A stretch of DNA of 64,000 nucleotides from CAVXYG01 sp963706835 (lineage in GTDB: Bacteria; Actinomycetota; Actinomycetes; S36-B12; GCA-2699445): NCBI GenBank assembly GCA_963706835.1, contig CAVPOB010000015.1, positions 124,001 through 188,000 of the forward strand. The letters are read 5' to 3'. Positions 1-8,550 of the stretch are shown here, piece after piece (positions within the stretch are counted from its first letter, which is position 1; every line of letters starts with the position of its first letter). A program made the translations under genes and the position numbers. Below the pieces are notes generated by a model. It was not told where the DNA came from. It was given only the letters and a program-made list of their open reading frames with translations, and did no database searches.

Positions 1-438
1 CTGGTGCTGGCCGGGTTCCTCGCCGAGGATCCACACCGGGGCGACGCCGATGTAGGTGCCGCGGTCCACGCCGATGAACCAGATCAGGGGTACGCCGGCC
101 CGCATCGCATTGCGCAGCCCGACGTTGTCCGGATGGTTCGGGTCGGTGCCCATCCACTTGTAGCGCCACAGACCGTCGGGCCCCGGCGCATCGTCGTAAG
201 GCCGATCCGCATCCCGCTTGCGGTACGTCGTGACGATGCTCAGCGCCGCATCCCACCCGGCGGGTCGCCAGATGCCGCGCTGCGGATTCTTCAGCCGCAA
301 CGTCCCCGAGAGGAGCGGCACAGCGGCGAGCCGGCTGTGGTGCAGGTCGCCGAGCCCGACCCGCGACTGGGCGACGACCCATTCGATCGCCTCACGGCGC
401 AGCGACGCCTCCAGCACCGACTCCACCCGACGTGCCAT
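1..438 (-). CDS. HNH/McrA-like restriction endonuclease, N-terminal part (runs off left edge)
   Basis: Reading the minus strand from an ATG at 438 gives 146 codons with no stop before the window edge, so only the N-terminal module is present. The translation has a YDDAPGPDGLWRYKW stretch followed by GTDPNHPDN, a leucine-arginine stretch and PLIWFIGVDRGTYIGVAPVW. I recognise this arrangement from the N-terminal recognition module of HNH-type putative restriction enzymes (McrA/type IV-like). The HNH nuclease motif itself would lie beyond the edge and is not seen. The start overlaps the end of the vsr reading by about 47 nt on the same strand, which suggests one DNA-processing operon. Family assignment rests on motif memory; an alternative is a DNA-binding protein without nuclease activity. 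Confidence 0.6.
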   Translation of the reverse strand, partial: MARRVESVLEASLRREAIEWVVAQSRVGLGDLHHSRLAAVPLLSGTLRLKNPQRGIWRPAGWDAALSIVTTYRKRDADRPYDDAPGPDGLWRYKWMGTDPNHPDNVGLRNAMRAGVPLIWFIGVDRGTYIGVAPVWILGEEPGQHQ

Positions 439-898
439 GCGATGCAGCTTGGCACTGTCCAGCACCGTCTGTCGCGGCAACTGCGACCGCCACGCGCTCG
501 GCCACCGACGCCGGATCTTCGTGCTCCCAGAAGCGCAGCACCGTCCACCCGTCGGCTTGCGAGCCGCGCGGTGGTTTCCCCATCGCGCGAACGGTTCGCC
601 GCGATCTTCGGCCCCCAGTACTCCGGATGGGCCTTCGGCGCCACGAAGTGCTCCGGGCAGCCATGCCAGAAGCACCCGTCGATGAAGACCATCACCTTGG
701 TGCGGGTGAAGGTGATGTCGGCGCGGCGCCGCTTGTCGAAGTGCAGCGGCAGATCGACCCGGTAGCGCAACCCCCGGCGTGCAGCAGTCGCCGGACCTTC
801 CATTCCGGGGAGGTGTCCTTGCGACGGTTGCCCTGCATGGACTTGCGCGTGCCGACACTGCTCGCCCAGGACTGTGGCGGCAACTCCCCAACGCTCAC
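392..898 (-). pseudogene. vsr: very short patch repair endonuclease Vsr, two frameshifts
   Basis: Vsr nicks 5' of T in T:G mismatches that arise by deamination of 5-methylcytosine, and normally accompanies a cytosine methyltransferase. Minus-strand translation from GTG 898 gives the family N-terminus (SMQGNRRKDTSPEWKVRRLL). The central part (GLRYRVDLPL, FTRTKVMVFIDGCFWHGCPEHF, then HPEYWGPKIAANR) is in a second frame, and the C-terminus (DGWTVLRFWEHEDP) in a third. The first shift sits at a C5 run (771-775), where a sixth base restores frame; the second is near 557-565. The catalytic Asp and the zinc-binding Cys/His residues are present once the frames are joined. Either the gene is freshly broken or the assembly lost single bases. 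Confidence 0.8.
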
Positions 899-999
899 GC
901 ACCCAGCATCACCCGGTCGGGGAGCGGCCGCCGAACCCGGGGGCAGGCCCAGGCCGAACCACAATCCAGCCCCAGGCCGAACCCGGGCTACCCCGACCA

Positions 1000-1707
1000 C
1001 TAGGCCCAGATCGCGGGATCGCCTGCCACCGGGAACCGAGCCGCGTTGCCGGCGGCGTAGCGGCGCGCCGTCCAGGAGCAGGCTGCAGCGTCGATGAGGT
1101 CGTCGGCTCCGATACGGCCGGTCTCGTCGCGGATGAACTGCACGTCGATGCCAGCGCCGTGCAGCAGCTTGATCCTGCGGCGCATGCCCTCCCAGGTCAG
1201 CTTGCCGAACGGCAGCGGCACTGGATCGCGCGGATTGACCAGATGGGCGAAGGACAGCTCCGGGTGGCACTCGATCACCGCGATGCCGTCGTTGCCACCG
1301 GCGGCTAGCCAGTCGTCCACGTCCAGGATCTTCGCCGCCAGCCCGTACGCCTGGCGCGACAGTCCGACACCCTGTGCCCCGCGATTGGCCTCGACCGCCT
1401 CTGCGTAGCCGTCCGGGCCGAAGCCGTGCTGGCGCGCCACCTCCAGCGCCGCCCATGATGGGGTGGTGAAGACGGTGGCCGCGCGACCCGGCAGCGCCGC
1501 CCGGGCCGCCTCGTCGCAGGCCCGCACCCCGGTGTGCGGCGGACCAATCGGGATGTCGATCGCGATCGCCCTCGGCCGCTCGATCGCGCACGCCTGAGCG
1601 AAGAGCCCAGCGATGCCCTCGGCCACCAGGGCGAGATCCTGCCGGTCGCCGAGCAGCACCCCCGCCCAGCGCCCCGCGCTGATATCGACCCCGAGGTAGG
1701 CGTCCAC
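1000..1707 (-). CDS. DUF429 family protein
   Basis: A 235-residue protein starting at a GTG. The N-terminus (YLGVDISAGRWAGVLLGD) and the later IAIDIPIGPP motif are the hallmarks of DUF429, a family with an RNase H-like fold in which the acidic residues of GVD and IDIPIG would bind metal. The middle contains FTTPSWAALEVAR and a conserved ECHPELSFAHL segment typical of the family. No biochemical role is established. It lies 57 bp downstream of the dehalogenase-like gene and 101 bp upstream of vsr, on the same strand. No regulator or signal peptide is visible, so a cytoplasmic location is likely. Confidence 0.8.
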   Translation of the reverse strand: MDAYLGVDISAGRWAGVLLGDRQDLALVAEGIAGLFAQACAIERPRAIAIDIPIGPPHTGVRACDEAARAALPGRAATVFTTPSWAALEVARQHGFGPDGYAEAVEANRGAQGVGLSRQAYGLAAKILDVDDWLAAGGNDGIAVIECHPELSFAHLVNPRDPVPLPFGKLTWEGMRRRIKLLHGAGIDVQFIRDETGRIGADDLIDAAACSWTARRYAAGNAARFPVAGDPAIWA

Positions 1708-1764
1708 CGGACCAGAATGCCCGTGGCCAGGCCGCGATGCGGATCGACGCAGGCGCCGGCCGGC

Positions 1765-2637
1765 TCATCCGAAGGTGGTGTCCCACCAGTGGCGGATCAC
1801 CAAGGACGCCTCCTCGCCAGCATCGTCCTGCCAGTAGTGGCTGGCGCCGTACAGCGTGTAGTCGGTCCGGTTGGTGAGGATCTGCTGCCAGCGCCGGCGC
1901 TCCCCCTCGCGGAAGGCGAAGTCCTTGTCCGCCCACAGCAGCAGCGACGGCCGCTCGCCGATCGTCGGCAGGCCCTGCTCCAGATGCTCCAGGAACGGCC
2001 GGGCGGCCAGGATCTCGTGCGGGAAGATCCGTACCGGCTCGCGTGACTGCGGTGTCGGGAACGGTCCGAGATACATCGCCATCTCCGCTGGCCGAAGCGA
2101 TCGGCGCTGTAAACCTTGGGGAACCAGCACCCGCAGAAACCCGTTGAGCCGCTTGCTCGTCAACTCGCCCACGATCGGATTGCCCATCAACTCGGCGAAC
2201 GGCCGAAACCGCGCCGTCGCCGGCCACGCCCAGGTGTTGCCGACGATGAGGCCGCGATACCGATCGGGATCGGCCAGCATCGCACCGATGCCGATCGGAC
2301 CGCCCCAGTCCTGCACCACCGGCACCGCATCCTGCAGGTCGAGCTCGGCGGCGAAGCGCGCGACGACGGCGCTGTGCTCGGCCGCCGTGAAGGTGTACCC
2401 GGGCGCCGGCTCGGACAGCCCGAAACCGGGGTAGTCCAACGCGATGCAGCGGAACCGGTCGGACAGTCCGGCGATGAGCCGGCGGTAGAGGAAGCTCCAG
2501 GTCGGGTTGCCGTGCAGCATGAGCAGCGTCGGCCCGGACCCGACATCGACGTAGTGGATCTGGTGGCCGTCCACCTCCGCCCACTGCGACGGATACGGGA
2601 ACTCAGCGGCGTCGAACCACTCTGGACGCTGACGCAT
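1765..2637 (-). CDS. alpha/beta hydrolase, haloalkane dehalogenase-like
   Basis: A 290-residue alpha/beta hydrolase of the haloalkane dehalogenase group, which cleaves carbon-halogen bonds hydrolytically. Family features: HGNPTWSF (residues 42-49, oxyanion/halide-binding Asn), VVQDWGG with an Asp nucleophile (D110) followed by the halide-binding Trp (W111), an acid in WADKDFAF (D239 as the best candidate) and the catalytic His in GASHYW (H267). An Asp rather than Ser nucleophile in QDWGG argues for dehalogenase rather than esterase chemistry, but epoxide hydrolases also use Asp, so the substrate is open. Length fits the family. It is the first gene of the leftward group and starts at ATG 2637. 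Confidence 0.85.
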   Translation of the reverse strand: MRQRPEWFDAAEFPYPSQWAEVDGHQIHYVDVGSGPTLLMLHGNPTWSFLYRRLIAGLSDRFRCIALDYPGFGLSEPAPGYTFTAAEHSAVVARFAAELDLQDAVPVVQDWGGPIGIGAMLADPDRYRGLIVGNTWAWPATARFRPFAELMGNPIVGELTSKRLNGFLRVLVPQGLQRRSLRPAEMAMYLGPFPTPQSREPVRIFPHEILAARPFLEHLEQGLPTIGERPSLLLWADKDFAFREGERRRWQQILTNRTDYTLYGASHYWQDDAGEEASLVIRHWWDTTFG

Positions 2638-3159
2638 GCCAGGGAGTCTAGTCCTCGACCGAGTGCTCGGAGCGTCGCGCGGGCGCGGCCCCGCCTGGCG
2701 GGCAAGCGCGTTCAGCAGCGGTCGGCGGTCAGGGCCGCCGGGACCGCTACCGGCCGATGGCAGGTGAGCGCCTGGACGTCATTGCCCGGCGTTTCGGTGG
2801 CGTGGAACCGATGCGCTGGCGCACGATGGCAAGACGTCGCAATGGCCGAACGTCCGCCTGGCGTGCCGACTGAGGTGTCGCCGGAGGTGGTGTCCGTGAG
2901 CGCGCAGTGCGAGATGAACCGGCGCGGCGCTGCGCCCCTCGATCGGGCGCGACCGTCGGCATCAGGCATTGGGCCCGTGGCGTCGACACCGCACCCGATG
3001 CCACGCGAGCCCGAGAGCACCCGACCGATCCAGCGCCTGCGCCGAGCCACACTCCGCCCCAGTCCGCCGCACTGCCGCGACAGCTGCGGCCTACGCTCCA
3101 CACCGAAGCAACCACCTCGAGGTCCCACTGAAACCCGACCAACGAAACCGGAGGCTCAC
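2638..3159. other. intergenic region without a recognised gene
   Basis: About 520 bp separate the leftward dehalogenase-like gene from the rightward secreted protein. Several short open frames cross it on both strands, but none has a convincing start, composition or recognisable product, and they overlap one another. The promoters of the two divergent genes must lie here. I see no convincing hairpin or repeat. Confidence 0.5.
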
Positions 3160-4491
3160 GTGCGTCCTGTTGCACGCCACACGCTCCTCGCCGCCGCCCT
3201 GGCCGGCAGCCTTGGAGCGGCCACGCTCATCGCCCCTGCCAACGGCGCCGCACCCGCCGCCGAGCCCGCCCCGGTGTACACATCCGCAGGGGTACTGAGC
3301 ATCAGCACCGGCACCACCGACGCGGTCACCCTCGACGTCGATCTGGACGGAGTCGCCGAGGCCACCCAGCCGCTGGACGAGGGCAGGCAGTGCACCCTGG
3401 AGACCGACGAGAGCCTGCTGCGCTTCGACGGTTACGTCGGCGGCGCAGCAGCCGATGTCGCCTCGTTCGCCTCCGACTCCCTCGGGGTGGCGGAGAAGAA
3501 GTCCGGAGTGTCCTGCTCCGAAGTCGACGCGCCCATCGAGCGGCTTGTCCTGACACTGAACCCCGCTGGTGTGCGCGGCGATCTCGGCCCGCTGCTGGCC
3601 ACCAGCGCCTACCTCGACGTCGACCTCAAGCAGAGCGCCCGGATCCTGGCCACGGCACAGGTCGCCGGCACCACCGTGGGGACCTTCGAGCTGCAAAGCG
3701 GCGCCACGATCGGTGCCACCGACCCGCTGCCCGGCGGCATCGTGGCGGACGACGTCTTCGCTTGCACCGGCGCGGCCGACTCCGGGCCCGACTCCGGACC
3801 GAACGACAACTGCCGCTGGCCCATCAGCGCGCCGAGCTGGCTCGGCGCCGACGACGGCATCGCCTTCGACTCGCTCAGCCTGACGGCGATCAACGGATCC
3901 TTCGCACTCGACGGCGGCGCCGATGGCGTGGTGCTGCCGCAACCGCCGGCGCCCCTGCCGCAGACCGCCAGTTTCTTCGAGTTGGCCCAGGCCAGCGACG
4001 GCATCCTCGACTGCGACGAGACCACCATCGCCATCACCGGCACGGATACCGCTCCGGGCGTCGTCGTGACCCGCCTGCAGAACGCCGACCCGGCACAGGC
4101 CTGCGAACTGGTGCCCTACACCCTGCGCAACGGCGCCAGCTTCGCGCAGTTCCTCAAGCCGCTGGATAGCCAGGAATCGGCGCAGTTCGTCATCACCCTG
4201 ACCTGGACCCTGTCCGCCACGGATCCGCTGCCGGTGCCGATCACCTACGTCAACTACGAACAGGGCGGCCCCGACATCCCGCTGGGCTGGTGCCCGGACC
4301 CGCTGTTCTCCGGCGACACGCTGGTAGGGATCGCCAACCCTTCGACGGTGCCCGATCAAGAGCCGGCATTGGCCAGCACGCAGTACTCCTGCCTCGGCAC
4401 ACAGAACGCCCGCGTCGTCAACGGCGACCCCGACACCGTCATCGTGACCGAGCAGGTCTACGCCTACGGAGACATCTTCCTGCGCAAGTAG
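3160..4491 (+). CDS. secreted protein of unknown function
   Basis: A 443-residue exported protein. I choose GTG 3160 because a GGAGG at about 3150-3153 lies at good spacing and the following residues form a signal peptide (Arg/His-rich start, then a LLAAALAGSLGAATLIAPANGAA core). The open frame reaches further upstream, but that extension has the composition of a shadow. The mature protein is rich in Asp, Thr and Gly and contains paired cysteines (QCTLE, SCSEVD, FACTG, NCRWP, LDCDE, ACEL, GWCPDP, YSCLG), which suggests a disulfide-stabilised beta-rich extracellular protein. I do not recognise a domain. It stands alone, convergent with the large cyclase gene. Confidence 0.7.
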   Translation: MRPVARHTLLAAALAGSLGAATLIAPANGAAPAAEPAPVYTSAGVLSISTGTTDAVTLDVDLDGVAEATQPLDEGRQCTLETDESLLRFDGYVGGAAADVASFASDSLGVAEKKSGVSCSEVDAPIERLVLTLNPAGVRGDLGPLLATSAYLDVDLKQSARILATAQVAGTTVGTFELQSGATIGATDPLPGGIVADDVFACTGAADSGPDSGPNDNCRWPISAPSWLGADDGIAFDSLSLTAINGSFALDGGADGVVLPQPPAPLPQTASFFELAQASDGILDCDETTIAITGTDTAPGVVVTRLQNADPAQACELVPYTLRNGASFAQFLKPLDSQESAQFVITLTWTLSATDPLPVPITYVNYEQGGPDIPLGWCPDPLFSGDTLVGIANPSTVPDQEPALASTQYSCLGTQNARVVNGDPDTVIVTEQVYAYGDIFLRK

Positions 4492-4500
4492 CCGACGAGG

Positions 4501-4655
4501 CCCGGGTCAACGCCCCCCGCGCCGGACTTGCCCAGCGCACCGTGCTCGATGCGGCCCGGGTCCGCGCCCCCGCCCGGACTTGCCCAGCGCACCGTGCTCG
4601 ATGCGGCCCGGGTCAGCGCCCCCCGCGCCGGACTTACCCAGGTGCACCGTGCTCG
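4501..4655. repeat. three tandem copies of a ~52-54 bp repeat
   Basis: Three direct copies start at 4501, 4555 and 4607, each beginning CCCGGGTC and containing CGGACTTGCCCAGCGCACCG (third copy diverged). They fill the space between two convergent genes, and the last copy enters the C-terminal codons of the cyclase gene. Confidence 0.85.
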
Positions 4656-7600
4656 TCCGGGCGCGGTGCACCCGGTGCTGAATGCTCACCAGCAGCGCCG
4701 AGCCCGTCCAGGATCCGCCTGGCGGCTGCAACCTGTTCGGCAGCGTCGAGGTCTGGGCTCAGGTCGGCAGACAGCAGCATGAGCAGCGCCTCGTCGTAGG
4801 GGAGGTGCATCTCACGGGCGGCGAGCAAGCCGGCCTCGACGGCGGCCAGCGCCGCCGTCCGCTCGCCCTGCTGCCGCAGCGCCTGCGCCCGGACCAGCTG
4901 CCAGCGGGGCAGCAACACGCCGGCCTCCCCCTTGGCGGCAGCGAGCGCCTCGTCCAAGATGCTCAGGGCTGCCGCTGGACTGCACTGGGCGACCTGCTGC
5001 TCGGCGAGCACCATCGCCGCTTCCAAGGCGCTCACGGCGTGGCCCAACTGCTGGAACTGCGTCATCGCCCGCTGGGCCATCTCGCCAGCACGGCCCGCGT
5101 CGCCCAGCGCCAGCGATGCCATGGCCAGCAGCATCTCGCCGTAGCTGCGCTCGAAGTGCATCCCCGAGGCCCCGAAGATGCGGACCGCATCGCTCAGCAT
5201 GGGTTTGGCTTCGGCCGCGCGGCCTTGGTGGATGAGGATCTCGGCGAGGGCGAGGTCGGTTTCGGCGGCGCCGAAGGCGTTGCCGGCGGCCAGGGCGGCT
5301 TCACGGCTGGAGGTGTACCACTGCACCGCCTCCGACCAGCGGCCCGCATAGAAGGCGTACCCGCCGAGATTGGCCCGGGCCACCGACTCCCGCGGCCGAA
5401 ACCCGTGGTCGATGCACAACTGCAGCGCCTCCCGGGTGCAGTCCCCGGTGACCGTGCGCCCGAGCAGCGCGTCGGCATAGTCGATGGCCATCAGCGCCTG
5501 CACGAGTGCCTCGGCATCGCCGGTGGCGCGGGCTCCGTCGACGGCCTGCACCGCCCACCGACGCGCCAGCGCCGGCTTCTCCTGCCCGAGCCGAATCAGC
5601 GCTTGCAGCGTGTCCAACTGCGGCGCGAACCCATGGGCCCGGTCCGCCTCGGCCGCCTCGGCCGCCTCGGCCGCCTCGATCAACCGTCGCGCATGGGCGA
5701 CCGCCAGCAGCGCCGCACGGGCGGCCCCGGCTCGTTCCAGCACTCGGGCCCGTCGTACCAGCGTCTCGATCCGGACCATCGGATCGACGGTGGCGGCGTA
5801 GGCCCGACGATAGGCGTCGATCGAGCCGTCCAGCACACCGGCCAGTTCCCGGACCTCACCCAGCGAGATCAGCAGCGCCGCCCGCTCGGCGTCGCAGACG
5901 CCGGGCACGCGACGGGCCGCCTCGACCGCGCGCTGGTAGAGCGCAGCCGCATCGGCGTTGGCGTAGGTGCGCCGAGCCACGTCGGCGGCGCGCCGGGCGT
6001 AGTGCAGGGTGCGCGGGGAGTCCCCGGCCGCCTCGAAGTGCAGCGACAGCGTGGCGGCATCGGCGTCGAGATTCGTGCTGAGCCGCTCCATCGCCGCACC
6101 GGCCCGCGCATGCAGCCTCGCCCGCGTTCGGAAGGCCAGCCCTTCGTAGGCCGCGTCGCGCACGAGGCTGTTGCGGAACCGGTAGCGCGAGGCGCCGTCG
6201 CCGTCCAGGAACCCGGCCAGATCCTGGATCGTGGCACGGTCCACGGCGATGCCGTCCGAGGCCAGCACCTCGCGCAGCACCGTGCGGCGGAAGGACCGTC
6301 CCAGCACCGCGCTGTAGCGCAGCACCCGACGCGTCTGTGGATGGAGTTGGTCGATCTGCGTTGCCAGGACCGCGCCGATGGATTCCGGCAGCGCCTCGAC
6401 CTCGCCGAGGTTGAGGCTGGTGCGGACCACTTCTGCGACGAACAGCGGACTGCCGGCAGCCCGATCCACGATGGCCTCGACATCGTGCGGCCGTAGCGGA
6501 GTGGCGACCGTGGCCGCGATCACCAACTCCCGCACGACATCGTCCGGCAGTGGGCCCAGGGCCACCCGCGCACCGCCGGCGGGCGCGAATCCGGCACCCT
6601 CGTCGCGACGCACCACCACCAGCAGCCACGGATGCTGGGCCGTTGCCTCGGCGAGACGCTCCAGCAGCGCGGTGGAGGCGGCGTCCGCCCAATGGCCCTC
6701 CTCCACGACGATGCCCAGAGGCCCCGGCCGCACCGCCTCCAGCAGGGCGATCACCACGCTCGCCAACTGATCGGGGCGGAACTGCGGGTCGATCGCGTCG
6801 GCCTGTGGCGTCGCTGGGACCGCCACCTGCAGCAAATCCGCGAGCAGCGGGGCCATCGGGAGCAGGTGTGGCGCCAGTCGCCCCAGCGCTGCCAGCGCCT
6901 GCGCACCCATATCGGCGGGCGTGCCCGGGGCGAGGTCGAGCAGATTGCGGACCGGGTCGCGGAAGACGCGGTAGGCGCTTGCCGCGCCGTACGGCTCGCC
7001 GCGGACCTGCAGCACGCGCAGATTCGTGCCAGACAGCGCCTCGGCGAGCAGTCGGGACTTGCCGCTGCCCGGCGGACCGCTGATCGTGATCAGGCGCCCG
7101 TCGGCCGGACCGATCGCCGCGATCGCGGTCCGCACCGCACGCAATTCCGCATCGCGGCCCAGCATCGGCAGGTCGGAGGTCGTCCCCACCTCGTGCGGCC
7201 CCCGCTCGGCGCCCACGTCGTACACCGGCACCGGGGCCTGCTTGCCCTTCATGGCGAACGGCCCGGCTGGGGTCACCTCGAAGGCGGTGCGGGCCCGGTC
7301 CAGCACCACCGGGGCGGCGTAGAGGTGGCCGATGGGCGCCTTGCCCATGATGCGGGCCGCCGTGTTGGTCGTGTCCCCCATCGCCGAGTACGCCGAACGG
7401 AAGCCGCTGCCAACCTCGGCAACGAACACATGGCCGCGGTTGACGCCGATCTGCACCGGCAGGGGCAACTCCTCGTCAAGCAGCGCACGCATCGCCCGCA
7501 GCATCCTGCCCTCGTCGTCCTCGCTGGCCCGGGGGACCCCTGAGGCGAGGTAGAACTTGCCGCCATCGGCATCCACGTCTGTGGCCAGCAGCGTCACCCC

Positions 7601-8449
7601 CTCCGGGGCCAGCGCGGCCTGCACGCTCGTCACCACCTCGCCGACCGCATCGGCCACCGCATCGGGCCCAGACTCGGCCAGCAGGCGATCGGTGCCCGAG
7701 AACCGCACGAAGGCCACGCAGGCGGTGCGATGCTCCGGCTCCGGGGCCCCAGCAGCCAGCGCCTCGCCAAGTCCCCGGGGGAGCAACGTGTCGAGCCGAT
7801 CCCCAGGCACCGCGAATCCACCCGGCCTCAGTGGGGCGTCGGCCCTGGTGCTTGGCTTGCGCCGGATCAGCAGCGCGGCACCGTTGCGCTGGCGGGTCGC
7901 GGTGGCCGGAAGGCGTCGGGCCGTCGCCTCGGTCACCACGATCTGGCCCGCCTCGGCGATCTGCTCCGCCCTCGTCACCGCGGTGGCCGCCGGTCCCACG
8001 CACAGCAGTTCGCGGGTCGGTGAGCCCACCAGCAGCAGGAGCACCTCGCCGGAATGGATGCCCACCGACATGGACAACCGGATGGGGCCCACGTCCGGCG
8101 CGGGCCGCTGTCGGCGCAGCAGGGCGCGCATCTCCACGGCGGCATCGCAGGCACGAGCGGTGTGATCGGGCCCGCGGAACAGGAAGAACAGCGCGTCGCC
8201 GCCGAACTTCATCAACTCCCCGCCCCGTTGCGCTGCTGCAGTCAACATGGTGCCGAAGATGGTGTTGAGGGCCTCGATGATCTGCTCGGCCCCGATGCGG
8301 CCCCGTGCGGACAGCCGTTCGGTCAGGGCCGTGAAGCCGGAGATGTCGGCGAAGACCAGGGTGGCGTCCATGGCGCGCCAGCGACGGCCGGGCGCCTCAT
8401 CGTCCCAGGTCAGGGCGATGGGCGGAAGGTGGCCCACCAGATCGCTCAT
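4634..8449 (-). CDS. double adenylate/guanylate cyclase domain, AAA ATPase, TPR regulator
   Basis: A 1271-residue multidomain protein. An N-terminal class III cyclase domain (FADISGFTALTERL near residues 33-46, KFGGDALFF near 82-89) is followed by a second, more divergent cyclase-like domain (near 245-385, with GDTTNTAARIMG). Next comes an AAA-type ATPase with Walker A GPPGSGKS (near 458-465), and a long C-terminal half of Ala-rich TPR-like helices. This is the large ATP-binding cyclase/LuxR-like layout common in actinobacteria, thought to sense signals through the TPR and ATPase modules. The first cyclase domain keeps the metal Asp in FADIS; the second has lost the canonical FxDI motif (FVRFSGTD), so it is probably regulatory. 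I prefer ATG 8449 to GTG 8455. The last codons run through a tandem repeat and hairpin. Confidence 0.85.
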   Translation of the reverse strand: MSDLVGHLPPIALTWDDEAPGRRWRAMDATLVFADISGFTALTERLSARGRIGAEQIIEALNTIFGTMLTAAAQRGGELMKFGGDALFFLFRGPDHTARACDAAVEMRALLRRQRPAPDVGPIRLSMSVGIHSGEVLLLLVGSPTRELLCVGPAATAVTRAEQIAEAGQIVVTEATARRLPATATRQRNGAALLIRRKPSTRADAPLRPGGFAVPGDRLDTLLPRGLGEALAAGAPEPEHRTACVAFVRFSGTDRLLAESGPDAVADAVGEVVTSVQAALAPEGVTLLATDVDADGGKFYLASGVPRASEDDEGRMLRAMRALLDEELPLPVQIGVNRGHVFVAEVGSGFRSAYSAMGDTTNTAARIMGKAPIGHLYAAPVVLDRARTAFEVTPAGPFAMKGKQAPVPVYDVGAERGPHEVGTTSDLPMLGRDAELRAVRTAIAAIGPADGRLITISGPPGSGKSRLLAEALSGTNLRVLQVRGEPYGAASAYRVFRDPVRNLLDLAPGTPADMGAQALAALGRLAPHLLPMAPLLADLLQVAVPATPQADAIDPQFRPDQLASVVIALLEAVRPGPLGIVVEEGHWADAASTALLERLAEATAQHPWLLVVVRRDEGAGFAPAGGARVALGPLPDDVVRELVIAATVATPLRPHDVEAIVDRAAGSPLFVAEVVRTSLNLGEVEALPESIGAVLATQIDQLHPQTRRVLRYSAVLGRSFRRTVLREVLASDGIAVDRATIQDLAGFLDGDGASRYRFRNSLVRDAAYEGLAFRTRARLHARAGAAMERLSTNLDADAATLSLHFEAAGDSPRTLHYARRAADVARRTYANADAAALYQRAVEAARRVPGVCDAERAALLISLGEVRELAGVLDGSIDAYRRAYAATVDPMVRIETLVRRARVLERAGAARAALLAVAHARRLIEAAEAAEAAEADRAHGFAPQLDTLQALIRLGQEKPALARRWAVQAVDGARATGDAEALVQALMAIDYADALLGRTVTGDCTREALQLCIDHGFRPRESVARANLGGYAFYAGRWSEAVQWYTSSREAALAAGNAFGAAETDLALAEILIHQGRAAEAKPMLSDAVRIFGASGMHFERSYGEMLLAMASLALGDAGRAGEMAQRAMTQFQQLGHAVSALEAAMVLAEQQVAQCSPAAALSILDEALAAAKGEAGVLLPRWQLVRAQALRQQGERTAALAAVEAGLLAAREMHLPYDEALLMLLSADLSPDLDAAEQVAAARRILDGLGAAGEHSAPGAPRPDEHGAPG
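4641..4672. terminator. hairpin between convergent genes
   Basis: GGTGCACCG (4641-4649) pairs perfectly with CGGTGCACC (4664-4672) across a 14-nt loop. The position, between two convergent genes and inside the last codons of the leftward one, suits a bidirectional terminator. There is no T-tract, so the call is tentative. Confidence 0.4.
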
Positions 8450-8550
8450 CCGCACCCCGAGGTTCGGCGGCAGCCATCGGCAACCGTTGCGGCCCTAGAC
8501 TCGCTGCGGATCGCTGGCCAGCAGGGGTCGTACTGCGGATGGAGGCAGGC

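Noticed and set aside
4..765. 253-residue plus-strand open frame at the left edge
   Set aside because: It is the reverse strand of the HNH-like and vsr genes, which show real family motifs.
692..2584. 630-residue minus-strand open frame
   Set aside because: It is a shadow over the DUF429 and dehalogenase genes; only its last part belongs to vsr.
2116..3159. N-terminal extension of the secreted protein
   Set aside because: It runs opposite to a real gene and lacks sense; a ribosome site and signal peptide fix the start at 3160.
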